From Coniochaeta sp. PMI_546 (taxonomy: Eukaryota; Ascomycota; Sordariomycetes; Coniochaetales; Coniochaetaceae), in assembly GCA_021432605.1 (NCBI GenBank), contig MU271146.1, positions 2,604,001-2,668,000 on the forward strand: a stretch of DNA of 64,000 nt, read 5' to 3'. Of the stretch, positions 42,201 through 53,100 are shown one piece after another. A program made the translations under genes and the position numbers. The first letter of the stretch is position 1, and each line of letters begins with the position of its first letter. Under the pieces are notes generated by a model. The model ran no database searches. It was not told where the DNA came from and saw only the letters and a program-made list of their open reading frames with translations.

Positions 42201-43533
42201 ACCAGACTGGAGCAGGACCAGGTAAGCTTATCGACGATATCAAGTTCGGCCGATGGGGCTAAAGGTGGCAGGGGAATGAGTATATCCTCTACCAGATTCA
42301 GTACCATGACGGCTATGGACGCGCAACCAAGGTCTTCTATGTCCTCTCCCTCCGAGCTACTGACACCGCCAAGGACGGTCATCATCCCGTAAGTGACAGC
42401 TTGATCCTCTAAGCGAGTCAGTGGACCAAAGACCTGCACGAAGAGATCTACTTCTTCGACGACCAGATGTGGAGGAAGGACAAGAAACTGTACCTTGACG
42501 TGTAAGGCTCCTCTTGGGACGACGTACTCGTGGATCCGACCTTGAAGCGTAATCTTGTGCAAGACGTACTGAGCTTCTTCGACAACAGTGAGCCTGTACA
42601 AGAGTCTGAATGTCCCCTGGAAGCATGGCGTAATCTTCCATATTGAACCTGGCAACTGCAATACTATCTCGCACATGTCCCCTCACTATACGTCAAATCT
42701 TTCGATGGCTGCCGCGGGGAGGAGTTCTCGATCCAATCAATCTTTCACCACGCGCGTACCATGATACCGTGCCTCTTCATATTCGAGGACCTCGACAGCC
42801 TGGTAGTGGACGAGTGCCGTGGCTACTTCAACAATGAGGTCGACGGTCTCGAGCCTAATGATGGGATCCTGATGATTGATTCAACCAACCACCTCGACCG
42901 TCGTGACCCGGCCATCACTAAGCGGCCAAGCCGCTTCGACCGCAAGTACCATTTCAGGCTGCCCAACATGGGTGAGCGCCTGGAGAACTGCCGCTACTGG
43001 AACCGAAAGTTCAACAACTCGGCACCGTCGACTTTGCCGTTGAGACCTGCGACCCCATAGCGGCTATGACCGAGGTCTTCAGCTTCGCCTACCCTAAAGA
43101 GTTCTTCATCACATCTCTCCTGCGGCTGACCAGAGGCGCGGATAGCGAGCTTGAAGACGCAACCGATGAAGTCGAATGTAGAACATCAGCGAGTGATAAT
43201 ACATCGGTGACTCGCAGCATCAATGTCGAACACTCGGGTGCAGAGTCCAAGACCTCTGTAGACGATACCGGGAAGCTGGACCCGACCAGCAAGGTGGACG
43301 AGGATGCAAAAGCGCCGACTGCGAAGAAGGTCAAGCGTGTGATACCTAGGGTTGGAATTGCCGAGAGTGTCAGAGACAACACGCTGCTCAAGATTGTTGC
43401 CAAGCAGGCAAGGATGCTGCTCGACGAGATGGACAACGCCGAAGAGGTAGGTCGCAGCAAAGAGGCACCGATGAGCATCTCCAGGCCTGTGGGCATTCTG
43501 CGTGCGCAATATCTTCCTGGGATCATCTTCTAA
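42200..43533 (+). pseudogene. Decayed BCS1-like AAA ATPase
   Basis: Ordered blocks of the fungal BCS1-like family appear in changing frames: WQGNEYILYQIQYHDGYGR; LHEEIYFFDDQMWRKDKK; SSWDDVLVDPTLKRNLVQDV; PWKHGVIFHIEPGNCNTIS; SLYVKSFDGCRGEEFSIQ; Walker B CLFIFEDLDSL; EVDGLEPNDGILMI; AITKRPSRFDRKYHF; then an intact tail from ~43066 (FSFAYPKEFFITSLLRLTRG). Stops include TAA after KLYLDV, where relatives have Gln, and frame changes occur near 42400, 42600, 42690 and 43050. The Walker A loop, normally GNGKT, reads GNCNT, so ATP binding would be lost even if frames were repaired. Splicing of short introns cannot explain these breaks. Intact relatives are mitochondrial AAA proteins. Confidence 0.82.
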
Positions 43534-44072
43534 CGTCGGCCTGCAATGGGCGGTGGTGCTTCCATCGCGGTGTGCTATTTGTCACTTTCTCATGCTAATC
43601 GATCTTGTTTGTGAGTATCTTTCTCTGGATGACCGCATAGCTTCCAAACTCGGCACCGTTCGCGAGATATGAAACCCGCATTCTTGCAGTGTGTTGTATG
43701 TGACATGAGCCCAGTTTTCATGAAACATTATAACTGATGAAAACTGGAGTGACTTCGTTGATCCGTTACCTTATTCAGCCGGTGGTCGACCCAATGCACA
43801 GCCCCGCGCCAAACCCGACGTCCTGTTTTGTGGTCGCAGGCGCCTTGGTGTGGGAGGCTGCGCAGTCCACATAGTGGCGGTGATAGTCTATAGACAAGTA
43901 TCACCTGACGAGTCTGCCTGACGCTTACCCATCAATGTGAGTCGCGAGATGGAATTAAGTAGAGCGCCGACGACGAATAATATAAAGGCTCCATTCAGCC
44001 CACGAAGCCCCGAATATGTGTAGTTTAGAACCAAAACACCCAAACAGAAGAACGTTTGACATCACCATCACA
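43534..44072. other. Intergenic stretch
   Basis: No gene. Its right end carries the TATA element for the next small gene. Confidence 0.45.
43981..43986 (+). promoter_or_regulatory. TATA element upstream of the small hypothetical gene
   Basis: TATAAA lies 92 bases before the ATG at 44073, which itself sits in a good context (ATCACAATGTC). Confidence 0.45.
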
Positions 44073-44297
44073 ATGTCACACAACACGCGCAGTCAAGGAG
44101 AGTCCAAAGAGAACGCTGTCAATAGTGCCATACGGACGGTATGGTGGGAGACGTACGAACTGTGGGACCAAGTGCTATACTACGTCGGGGACGTCTACCA
44201 CAGAGTCGGAAGATCTAGCTCTACACGTAGAGGTAGTGATGATCGGCCAGCCGTCCGGCATGCCCGGCAGCACAACAGTAGGCGACATCCGGTGTGA
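44073..44297 (+). CDS. Small hypothetical protein
   Basis: 74 codons from an ATG with a favourable context and a TATA element at a proper distance. The product starts MSHNTRSQGESKENAVNS, has a Trp/Tyr-rich middle (TVWWETYELWDQVLYYVGDVY) that could be an amphipathic helix, and ends in a basic tail. A possible donor near 44295 could extend it into downstream coding sequence in another frame (to 44562), but I cannot fix the join. No family recognised; it may not be a real gene. Confidence 0.3.
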   Translation: MSHNTRSQGESKENAVNSAIRTVWWETYELWDQVLYYVGDVYHRVGRSSSTRRGSDDRPAVRHARQHNSRRHPV

Positions 44298-45864
44298 GCA
44301 AGAGAACAAGACGAAGCCACGGAGCAACATAAAACAAAGCAACAAACCACTTAGTACAGGGCTCTCCTCAGCAAGTCAGCAAGCAAAGAGGCATGCCGCT
44401 TGCGACAGCGACGCTCCGAGGTACAGCCTGGTAGAGGAGATTGTTCTGGAGCGAAAGATAAGGGCGGCGAGAACGCGATCGAGGTCTAAGAACCAGTGCG
44501 GACTGGTACCTGGGTCATTGGCATGGGCCGATGCGAGACGAGGGCAAGCCAAGTATGACTGAAAAAATTGCGAAGTGCTCGGCAGCATCTTGGACGGCTC
44601 GGCGCAATATCTTGGGTTTCTTGGGAGTCGGCGGCCGCAACTGCTTGTCTTTCGCCGACCACGCACGGGTTCGTCTTGACAGAGGTGAGAAACCCCGCCA
44701 GCTTGTGGCTAATGGGTCAGAAGCTCCTACTAACAGCACACAGGAAAATTCTCCAGCCTGAGCCGTCTTTACCGCAGTACTATGCACAGTAGGAAAACAG
44801 TTGCTCTTGTTGTCTTCATAGATGAATGAGTTCATTGGCCGTTGAATCGAGGAACGCGTGGAGGGAGATCAGCATTCCATCCAGATATTCGTGGAGTGAA
44901 GTTCGATTTCAGGCCCAGAGCACTGTGTGCGTATCACGTTTCATGTACCTAAGGTAGAAGATTCTGTCGACTTTGGCAACAGACAGAACAGCAGTACACA
45001 TGTAGATACGACCGGATCGTTAACATTACTTTTACGAGGCACTGTACGCACCTGGGGACACCTACGGGTACACGTGTATCTCATGAAAGAATGAAAATAC
45101 GATGTCCGCTAGGCGAGATGACGATGGCAGTCCAACGGATCCAGAGGGAGAACGGTACCTCAGGCGACAGTCAGATTTCAATGCTGAGTGAGGTACACAA
45201 GTGGACCACAGCAGACCTCCACCTTTGAAGACTGCGCCTCCTAAGGGACCGTCTCTGTCACGACCCACGAGGTGCCTGCCGTTTCTGATTTGCTTGCGAG
45301 TGCCAGTGTGGAAGGGGCCGGTGGGGCTGGAGACTTTCCCTATTTTGGGGACCCTGCAGGATGCCCTGCCAATCTTTGCCAAGCATTTCAGACCCATCCA
45401 TCCCATCCGCATCATCCCCTTTCTCCAGACGCTCTCGTGTTTCTTGTTTTTAAATCGCATCAAAAACTCCAATCTTGGCTCCTGGCTCTCTTTTCCAGGA
45501 CCATCCATCATCTCTTGTAATATTGTTGTAGAGGGAGCGGCGTTCTTACTTCGCTTTCGCTGCGCTTGCTCTCCCCTTTCTGACTCTCGTTGACAAGGCA
45601 ATCGCTATTAGTTACTTTGATCTTTTTCTTTACGACTGGCCATTGTTTTGCACAAGATTACCTTCAGGGGCACTTGTCTCAACCACGACCCAACTTCACT
45701 ACAAGACGTCATATACATCTCAACATCAGCTTGAGCATCGCCATCCAACATCAATCGGGCTATATCGCATAGGCAGTAATTGCTTCCGGGAAATCCGACG
45801 TCTCTTACAACCCTCGTTTATCGTTATTTCTTGGTGCGCTTGCAGCATCTAGCGATCCGTCAAC
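44298..45864. other. Intergenic stretch and probable long leader of the GH72 gene
   Basis: No gene supported. From about 45200 to 45600 the plus strand is rich in C/T tracts, typical of the region around start sites of highly expressed fungal genes. The minus-strand open frame 45062-45601 mirrors this bias and is rejected. Confidence 0.45.
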
Positions 45865-47639
45865 ATGGGCTTCACCAAGGCGGTTCTCGCCTCCTCCCTG
45901 CTCCTGCTCAGCCAGGCTGCTGCTATAGATCCCATTGTCATGAAGGTGAGCTCGCAAATGACCGACCCTACCGGCTGCTACGGACTGGCTCTTGCTTGTC
46001 GCTGCAGCATTGTTGCCCTTGTTCTTGAATGCTAAATGTTGGTAATTCCGCAGGGATCAAAGTTCTTCTACCAAAACGGCACACAGTTCTTCATCAAGGG
46101 TGTTGCCTATCAGCAAGACACAGCCGCTGCTGGTGGCGAGACGAACAGCACTACATTCATCGACCCGCTCTCTGATGTGACCAAGTGCCAGCGTGATGTG
46201 CCTCTGCTGGCCGCTCTGGAGACGAACGCCATCCGCACCTACGCCATCGACCCGACAGCCGATCACTCTGGCTGCATGAAGCTGCTGGCGGATGCTGGTA
46301 TCTACGTCATCAGTGACCTGAGCGAGCCGTCTCTATCAATCAATCGCGATAGCCCGGCATGGAACGTTGACCTGTTCGCCCGCTACAAGGCTGTCGTCGA
46401 TGAGATGGGCAAATATGACAACGTCATTGGCTTCTTTGCGGGCAACGAAGTCACCAACAACAGAACCAACACTGGCGCGTCCGCCTACGTCAAGGCTGCT
46501 GTGCGCGACACCAAGGCCTACATCAAGAGCAAGGGTGGACGTTGGATGGGAGTCGGCTATGCCGCCAATGACGATGCCAACATCCGTGAGGACATTGCTC
46601 ACTACTTCAACTGCGGCGACCAGGACCAGGCCATCGACTTCTGGGGTTACAACATCTACGAGTGGTGTGGGCATAGTACGTTCCAGACCTCCGGATATCA
46701 AACCCAGGTGGAGTTCTTCCAGAACTACTCGGTCCCCGTCTTCTTCGCAGAGTACGGTTGCAATACCCAGGGAGGCGCTGAGGGACGGATCTGGGAAGAG
46801 ACTACTGCTCTCTATTCTAGTGACATGACCCCCGTCATCAATGGAGGCATTGTCTACATGTACTTCCAGGAGGCCAATGACTACGGTAAGTCCCCAGCTC
46901 TTGTCCCCCGCCCGCATCTAATAGTGTACTAATCGCGAGTCCTCGGCATATAGGTCTAGTTAGCATCAACGGTGACAAAGCCGTGACTATGAAGAACTAC
47001 AACGCACTCAAGACGGTCATTGCCAAAGTCGACCCCTCATCAACGGCCAGCTCTGCTTACTCGCCTACCAATTCCCCGGCAGCCTGCCCTGTCCTGAACT
47101 CGAACTGGCAGGCATCGGGTAACAACCTGCCACCGACCCCGGATTCCAGCCTGTGCGACTGCATGTTCAATTCGCTCTCTTGCCAGCCCAAGTCCGGCCT
47201 CTCTCCGGACAAGTTTGGCGATATCTTCGGCTACATCTGCGGAGCTGTTCCGTCGGCGTGCGCGGGTATCAACGGTAACACATCCACGGGCGTGTACGGT
47301 GCTTTCAGCGGCTGCAATGACAAGCAGAAGCTTGGGTATGTCCTGGACCAATACTATAAGAGCCAGAAGAACGCCGCGTCGGCATGCGACTTCAAGGGCG
47401 AAGCAGTGATTAATAAGTCTGCGGCTGCCTCAGGCTCGTGCACGGCTGCACTCTCCAGTGCTAGTGCGGCCAACAGCGTCGCTGCCACGGCCACTCAGGC
47501 GTCTGGTTCCAGCACGGCCACAAGCAAAAATGTTGCCGCACCGGTGTCGATCAAGGCTCTGTTCTCGATCGGTGATCTGGCCGTCGGGCTGTACGTCCTC
47601 GTTGCTATGGGTGTCGGCGCTACGATGGTTGTGCTGTAA
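45865..47639 (+). CDS. GPI-anchored 1,3-beta-glucanosyltransferase (GH72, with CBM43/X8 domain)
   Basis: CDS join(45865..45945,46054..46885,46954..47639), 532 aa. The signal peptide is [20 protein letters not shown]. The GH72 catalytic domain (residues ~28-330) shows [11 protein letters not shown], the acid/base Glu in [10 protein letters not shown] and the nucleophile Glu in [10 protein letters not shown] cysteine-rich X8/CBM43 module follows (residues ~350-455; [33 protein letters not shown]). Then come a Ser/Ala/Thr-rich linker and a hydrophobic C-terminus ([19 protein letters not shown]) fit for a GPI anchor. The enzyme cuts and rejoins beta-1,3-glucan chains outside the plasma membrane, lengthening wall glucan (Gel/Gas family; the X8 domain marks the Gas1/Gel4-like branch). 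Confidence 0.95.
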
Positions 47640-48379
47640 AGGATCTCTACTGGACGGGAACCGTATAATGGGACATGGGTCAGATGGTGATGGTTAAGCT
47701 GGTATACTGCGATTTCTCTTTCTCTCAGTGTAGTCAAAACATATACATCCTTTGTTGATTCGGTCTGTTTGATGTTTCTTCCTGCTTGGTAGCCATGCTG
47801 CTTGGAGAAGCATAGTCCACCGTGGTACGCGCTATTTGGATCTGCCCCTATGACTGTGCTCTAGTATATGTTTGGAATGGCCAAGTTGAGGTTTATCGCG
47901 TCTTTGACGGCCATGGCGAGACAACACTGCCTCGTGGCGTTTTAAATTCCGCAAGCGAGCATACTACAGTAAGGTACATCCCAGTGTAGTCAGACCAAGG
48001 GATGGTGATGAAAATATCCCTTTGAGCTCGCGGCCTGCAGACTGCAGTTGGTCTTATCGATAAGCCTATCAGCGAATTGGTACGTCAATGTGGGCCTGAG
48101 CTTCTACCTCTCCCGTGTAAGTTCCGTACCACAGGACATGATCGTTCTTGCCCTCGCGGCTCCCAGCCGCCAGCCGCCAGCCATCGAACATTCCTCGAGG
48201 GTAGCAATGCGTGACGTACCAAAGTCTGGACTTCAGCCTCTACCTTATTTTCCGTGCAGTTAATCTCATGTTTTTCTGCCGGACAGCTCTCTACAAGCAG
48301 CCCAGACTCTCCCGGTCTGACCCAACACGCGAGACCGACTTCCAGCACCTCTGCATCGATAGTTAGACCTCACTCAAAC
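47640..48379. other. Intergenic stretch
   Basis: 3' flank of the GH72 gene and promoter of the promethin-like gene. No further gene supported. Confidence 0.45.
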
Positions 48380-49031
48380 ATGGCCGTGGCAGAGCAAATC
48401 ACGACGCTTGTCGCTCTAGCTCAGCGACAACTTGACCGTATCGTCTCCCCTTCTACACGCCGTGAAGCCTGGGACAAGTCCTGTGACCTGGCGGGACGGA
48501 GGCCGGGTGTGTTTGTATGTATCTCGCCGTGCTAACCAGTCGCTCTTCCCCGAGCACTATGACCCGCAACAACAACTGTGTTCTCTCGAGACCTGGCAGC
48601 TAATAATATGCGTGAAACAGACCTTCATAGCCCTCCTAACGGCCCTATCCCTACCACCGATCCTGTTCTTCGCCACCTTCGTCCTCTCGACCCTCCTCCT
48701 CACCCTCGGCGCCGCCATCCTATTTACCCTTTTCTGGTCCGGCGTAGCACTTTTTCTGCTCGTCCCGTCCCTCTTCGTCGCTGCAGGCTGCGCCGTCTTC
48801 CTCTGGACCTGGGCTATAGGCTCCTTCATCACTGCCAAATGGCTTGCGCAACGGGCAGGCTTGGATCTTGGCTTGGCTTTCGGCTCGGGCTCGAACTCGA
48901 GCTCGAATTCCAAGGGACAGGTGGCCAAGACCAATGGTGAGCGACACAAGACTGCAGCCTTGGATGGTGGGTTTGACGTGTACAAGAGAGGGCCCTTGAC
49001 CGCGGAATATGGTGTCAAGCCGGAGCTATAG
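48380..49031 (+). CDS. Promethin/LDO-like membrane protein
   Basis: CDS join(48380..48514,48621..49031), 181 aa; the 106-nt intron joins RRPGVF to TFIALLTALS in phase. A ~45-residue N-terminal helix-prone part (QITTLVALAQRQLDRIV) is followed by about 85 strongly hydrophobic residues in three or four segments (ALLTALSLPPILFFATF; LLTLGAAILFTLFWSG; VALFLLVPSLFVAAGCAVFLWTWAIGSFI). A polar Ser-rich tail follows. This is the layout of promethin/LDAF1 and yeast LDO proteins, which work with seipin at sites of lipid droplet formation in the ER. The call is by architecture; another small ER membrane protein is possible. Confidence 0.65.
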
Positions 49032-50142
49032 TGGCGCTTGGTCGCCCGGTCTGGGGAGTATGAGAACGCTGCCGTCTAGGCGAATCTGATAGCCTAGACT
49101 TGCTTAGCATGGTTGTTTGGTTGGAGGTCCCTGCGGACATTCTCAAGGAGCGGCGGCCTTCCCCAAAACCCAGGAAAGCAACCCACACGATCGCTCTTAC
49201 GGTTTGACCGACAGGAGGTATGGGTTTGTTTATTTTGGCGAGCAAGTTAGCCTAGGGTCATAAGGGTGCGTTGGAACTTGTGATTATGATATACCGAATC
49301 TCTTAGGCGTTGGCGTACCTTTGAGGCTCGGGACAGGAGTATGGGTGCACAAGGCGATGGAACGCAGCCCCGTTTTAGGTAGCTTGGCTGGGCAAATTGG
49401 TTAACTTGAGAGTTCTACATCCATGAATCGCAGTTGAAAGACTCGCTTTGCTGATTCTTCTACCCTTCAGGCTGCCTAGTCCCGGATATAGGGCTCCCGA
49501 CAAGCCGACAATGCCTATTCCTTCTCATGAAGCACGACATATGTTCCCAAGAGCCCGACAGACAACACTCCTACCTCGTAGATGGCTGGACGCACAACCA
49601 CAATATCAAGTACATTTATCCACCGTTTCAGTTGTGCCTACCTTGGGGTATGTATCCTCGCAGCAGGGGGCTTCCGGTAGAGAAGAGGCTCGGCAGCTAG
49701 CGACCTGGCTCGACGAGAAAGTTGTCTATTTTTCGAGTATCTATCGTATTACGGAGAGCATCGTCCCTTGGAAATGCGCACATCCTTGGGGGGGGTCCAC
49801 CGCTGTGGCCAACAATCAAAAAGTTGGGCCAGACGATACAATGGTTTTCTCTCCCTAATCTACAGCCCCGTCTCGCTGGCTCCGGAGGTTATCCACCAAC
49901 GCCACGGAGGGCATCTTGCCAACAATCAAGTCTCGTGCCCTAATAACCACCGGTCCCATCTGCAATGTCAATGCGCCCCTAATGATACAACACAGCATAA
50001 TCGTCCCAATCCACTTTCGCCAAGAGAGCATAGGTAAGGAAATACTCGATACCACGTAGAGTGTCGAGCTTCGCTTCCAAGTAAAGAAGCAGACGGGAAC
50101 ATTTGCCTCGGAATGTCCGTACCGACCCTCAGGTTGTAATCC
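49032..50142. other. 1.1-kb intergenic stretch between convergent genes
   Basis: 3' flanks of the promethin-like and INO80 genes. The open frame at 49448-49858 has no recognisable features. Confidence 0.45.
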
Positions 50143-53100
50143 TCAGGCATCCATCTCGCCATCGGCAATTGCCAGACGCTGTTTGGTTGTCTTGGCCTTC
50201 TTACCACCGCCGGTACGACCGCGCTTGCCGGCCGGTACGTCAGGCGCGACGATGGGCGTTGCCGTGCCAGAAGCCTTGTTGTCATCGAAATTTCCTTCGC
50301 CTATGGTGCATGCAGGGTTAGAAACGGAACGAAGCTCCATAGTTGGGGGCAATCAGACTTACCCTCGTGGTACATTTCATCCAGACTCTTCTCGGCTGCC
50401 TCCGTCCGCTTGCGCTTTCCGCCCTTTTTCTTTGCCAATTTGTCATACTCGCCGCTTTCCAGTAGCTCTTTCTCCCGGCGCTCAATGAGCTCAGCCTGCT
50501 CGTCGTCGGCAAGCCACAAGGCAATATCGCGGTTGCGGTTCTCAGGCGCCCTACGGCCCGAGAAGTCGACACCGCCACCCGAGGCTGAAGAGCCGCCGCC
50601 TTGGATAACAACGCGTTGCACTTCCTCTTTCTGCATTGCCCGCTTGCGAATACGCTCCTCGATTGTGCCGCGCGTGATCAGGCGGTAAACTGTGACCTGA
50701 CGAGTTTGACCGAGACGATGTGCGCGATCCATGGCCTGCGAATCAATAGTCGGATTCCAGTCGGAGTCGTAGAAGATGACCGTGTCTGCAGACGTAAGAT
50801 TGATGCCGAGACCGCCAGCACGCGTTGACAAGAGGAAAATAAAAATGTCCGGCCGGGTCTGGAAGTCGTGCACCGTGTCACGACGGTCCTCAAGCTTGGT
50901 AGAACCGTCGAGGCGGCAGTATTTGTAATTCCGATAGGTGAGGTACTCCTCCATCAAGTCAATCATGCGTGTCATCTGGAAATAGAGCAGTACGCGGTGA
51001 CCTCCTTCCTTTAACTTGAAAAGGAGTTCGTCCAGCTTGGCCAGCTTTCCGGAGTCGGTCACAAAGCGGCGCATCGATGGCACAGCGAAGTTGGTGAACC
51101 GCTTCTTCTCGCTATCGGGCGCGGGCAGGAGAGCTGGTACAGGGTAAAGCTCCAGAGGCACTTTCTGCTGCACAAGAGCTTTCTCTTCGACCAGGTTTGG
51201 ACCGTACAGAACCTTCCGCATGTGTGTGTTAAACATGACATTGTCCTTTTCAATATTCGTGCCAATGCTGTCACACAAAACTTCGACCGGCGGCGCAGAT
51301 GCTTTTGGTCGTCCGGCTTGCTCCAGACGCCCAAGGCCAGAATCAAACCATGCTGCTCGTGAGACATTCATGAGATCGCCCAAGACCCCTTGTGTCGTGA
51401 TGTCGGCAAGCGGCTTCCGGTCATTGCGCGCCGTTATGTTGAACAAGGCATGTGCTGGTGTAAAGTCCTTGTCTTCGGGGTCGTCATAGGCGACTTTCAT
51501 CAGGCCCAGGCGATTGGGCTGTTGCGACAGAGCTGTTGCGCGCGCAAACACGTCTTGGTGGCCAGCCTTGTGCACTTCCTGTAGACTTGTATCGGCGAAC
51601 CTCAGCCAAGAGAAATTATCGCTGCCGTCCAAGCTTTGCCGAACATTCTCCGGTGCCCAAATATTCATCAACTGGTCAAGATACCTCGACTGGAATCCGG
51701 CCTTCGGGTTTCCTCGGTCTACTTTGTACAACCTGCCCCCTTGCCGCCATAGCAGTCTTGGCAACGGGTACTCGATCAAGCTCCGAGTGGAGTAGCCCAC
51801 CGTCACGTTGCTACCTTCACGAACGAAGGAGGCCGTCTCAGCGAAGTAGCCGAAAGAGAACGGGGAGGTGGTATCTGCGCGCTCAAAGAGATCGGGGTGG
51901 TTGCAGACCTTGCGGAACTGCATCACAAGATTCATGAGACTGGCCGAGTCATCTTCGCCGATAGTCGCCTTCTCAATGAGATCCATAATGCTGATCTGAT
52001 TCCGCAGATTGGCGTACAAAGCTCGCTGGCGGTAGGTCAGGTCACAGAACACGTCAAGCTCAATCTTGTCTCCGAGTTCTTTCTGGACATGCTTTTTCAC
52101 GCGGCGAAGCATGAACGGCTTCAAGATCATGTGAAGACGCTTTAGCTGATCTTCGTTGAGTTTGGTGTTGCTCTGAGCATGGGACTCGATGTCTTTGGAG
52201 AACCACTCGCTGAACTCGTCATGTGAATCGAACAGGGACGGCATGATGAAATGGAGTAAGGCCCATAGCTCTTGCATGTTGTTTTGAATGGGCGTGCCAG
52301 TCAAGAGAAGTCGGTTGCGGCAATGGAAGCCCAGCAGGCACTTCCACCGCGAACTCTGTGAGCTCTTGATTGCCTGCGCTTCGTCCAATATCATGTACTG
52401 CCATCGCATCTTCTGAAAATAGGCCACATCGGACACAACCAGCTGGTACGAAGTGATCATCACATGGAAGGGGGCGTCCTTCTTGTAGGTGGTGTGTTTG
52501 CGATCCCAGAACTTGCGGAGGACTTTTCGGTCACCGGCAGAGCCCCAGTATGGCAGTACCTTGAACTCCGGGACGAATTTGGTGATCTCCTGCTGCCAGT
52601 TATGCAAGGTCGATGCCGGTGCAACAACAAGAAAAGGTCCCCAGATGTCGTATTTTTCTGCCAGATAAGCCATGACCGAAATGGACTGAACTGTCTTTCC
52701 AAGGCCCATCTCGTCGGCCAGAATGCCGTTGATGCCTTGCTCATACAGGTTGACAAGCCAGTTGAGACCTTTAAGTTGATACTCTTTGAGCTGGCAATTC
52801 AGCAGTTTAGGCTGCTCAATCTCGACGTCTCCCATGCCGGTAGGGTTCTGGAAGTTCATCTCTCCGTCCTCATCAAGGTCATCACCCTTGTTAAAATCTC
52901 TGGCCTTCTTTTGGGCCTCAGCGATGGCACTTTGTGCGTTGGCCACGGCAGCAGCACGGAGGGTGGACTCGTCCTCCGCATCGAAGTCGAGATTTTCAAA
53001 GTTAGTGACCTTGGACGGTACCGCATCGGAAGGCTCTGGGATGTCGAGGTCCTCAGAATCTTGTGGCTTGTGCTTTTCTTCGGACACGACGTCAGGATGA

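Noticed and set aside
45357-45377. Stretch whose translation (LQDALPIF) recalls a known sequencing-adapter artefact
   Set aside because: The bases differ from the adapter at several positions and the surrounding sequence is continuous, so chance similarity is more likely than contamination.
45062-45601. 179-codon minus-strand frame upstream of the GH72 gene
   Set aside because: It mirrors the C/T-rich leader of the GH72 gene and has no domain, signal peptide or promoter of its own.
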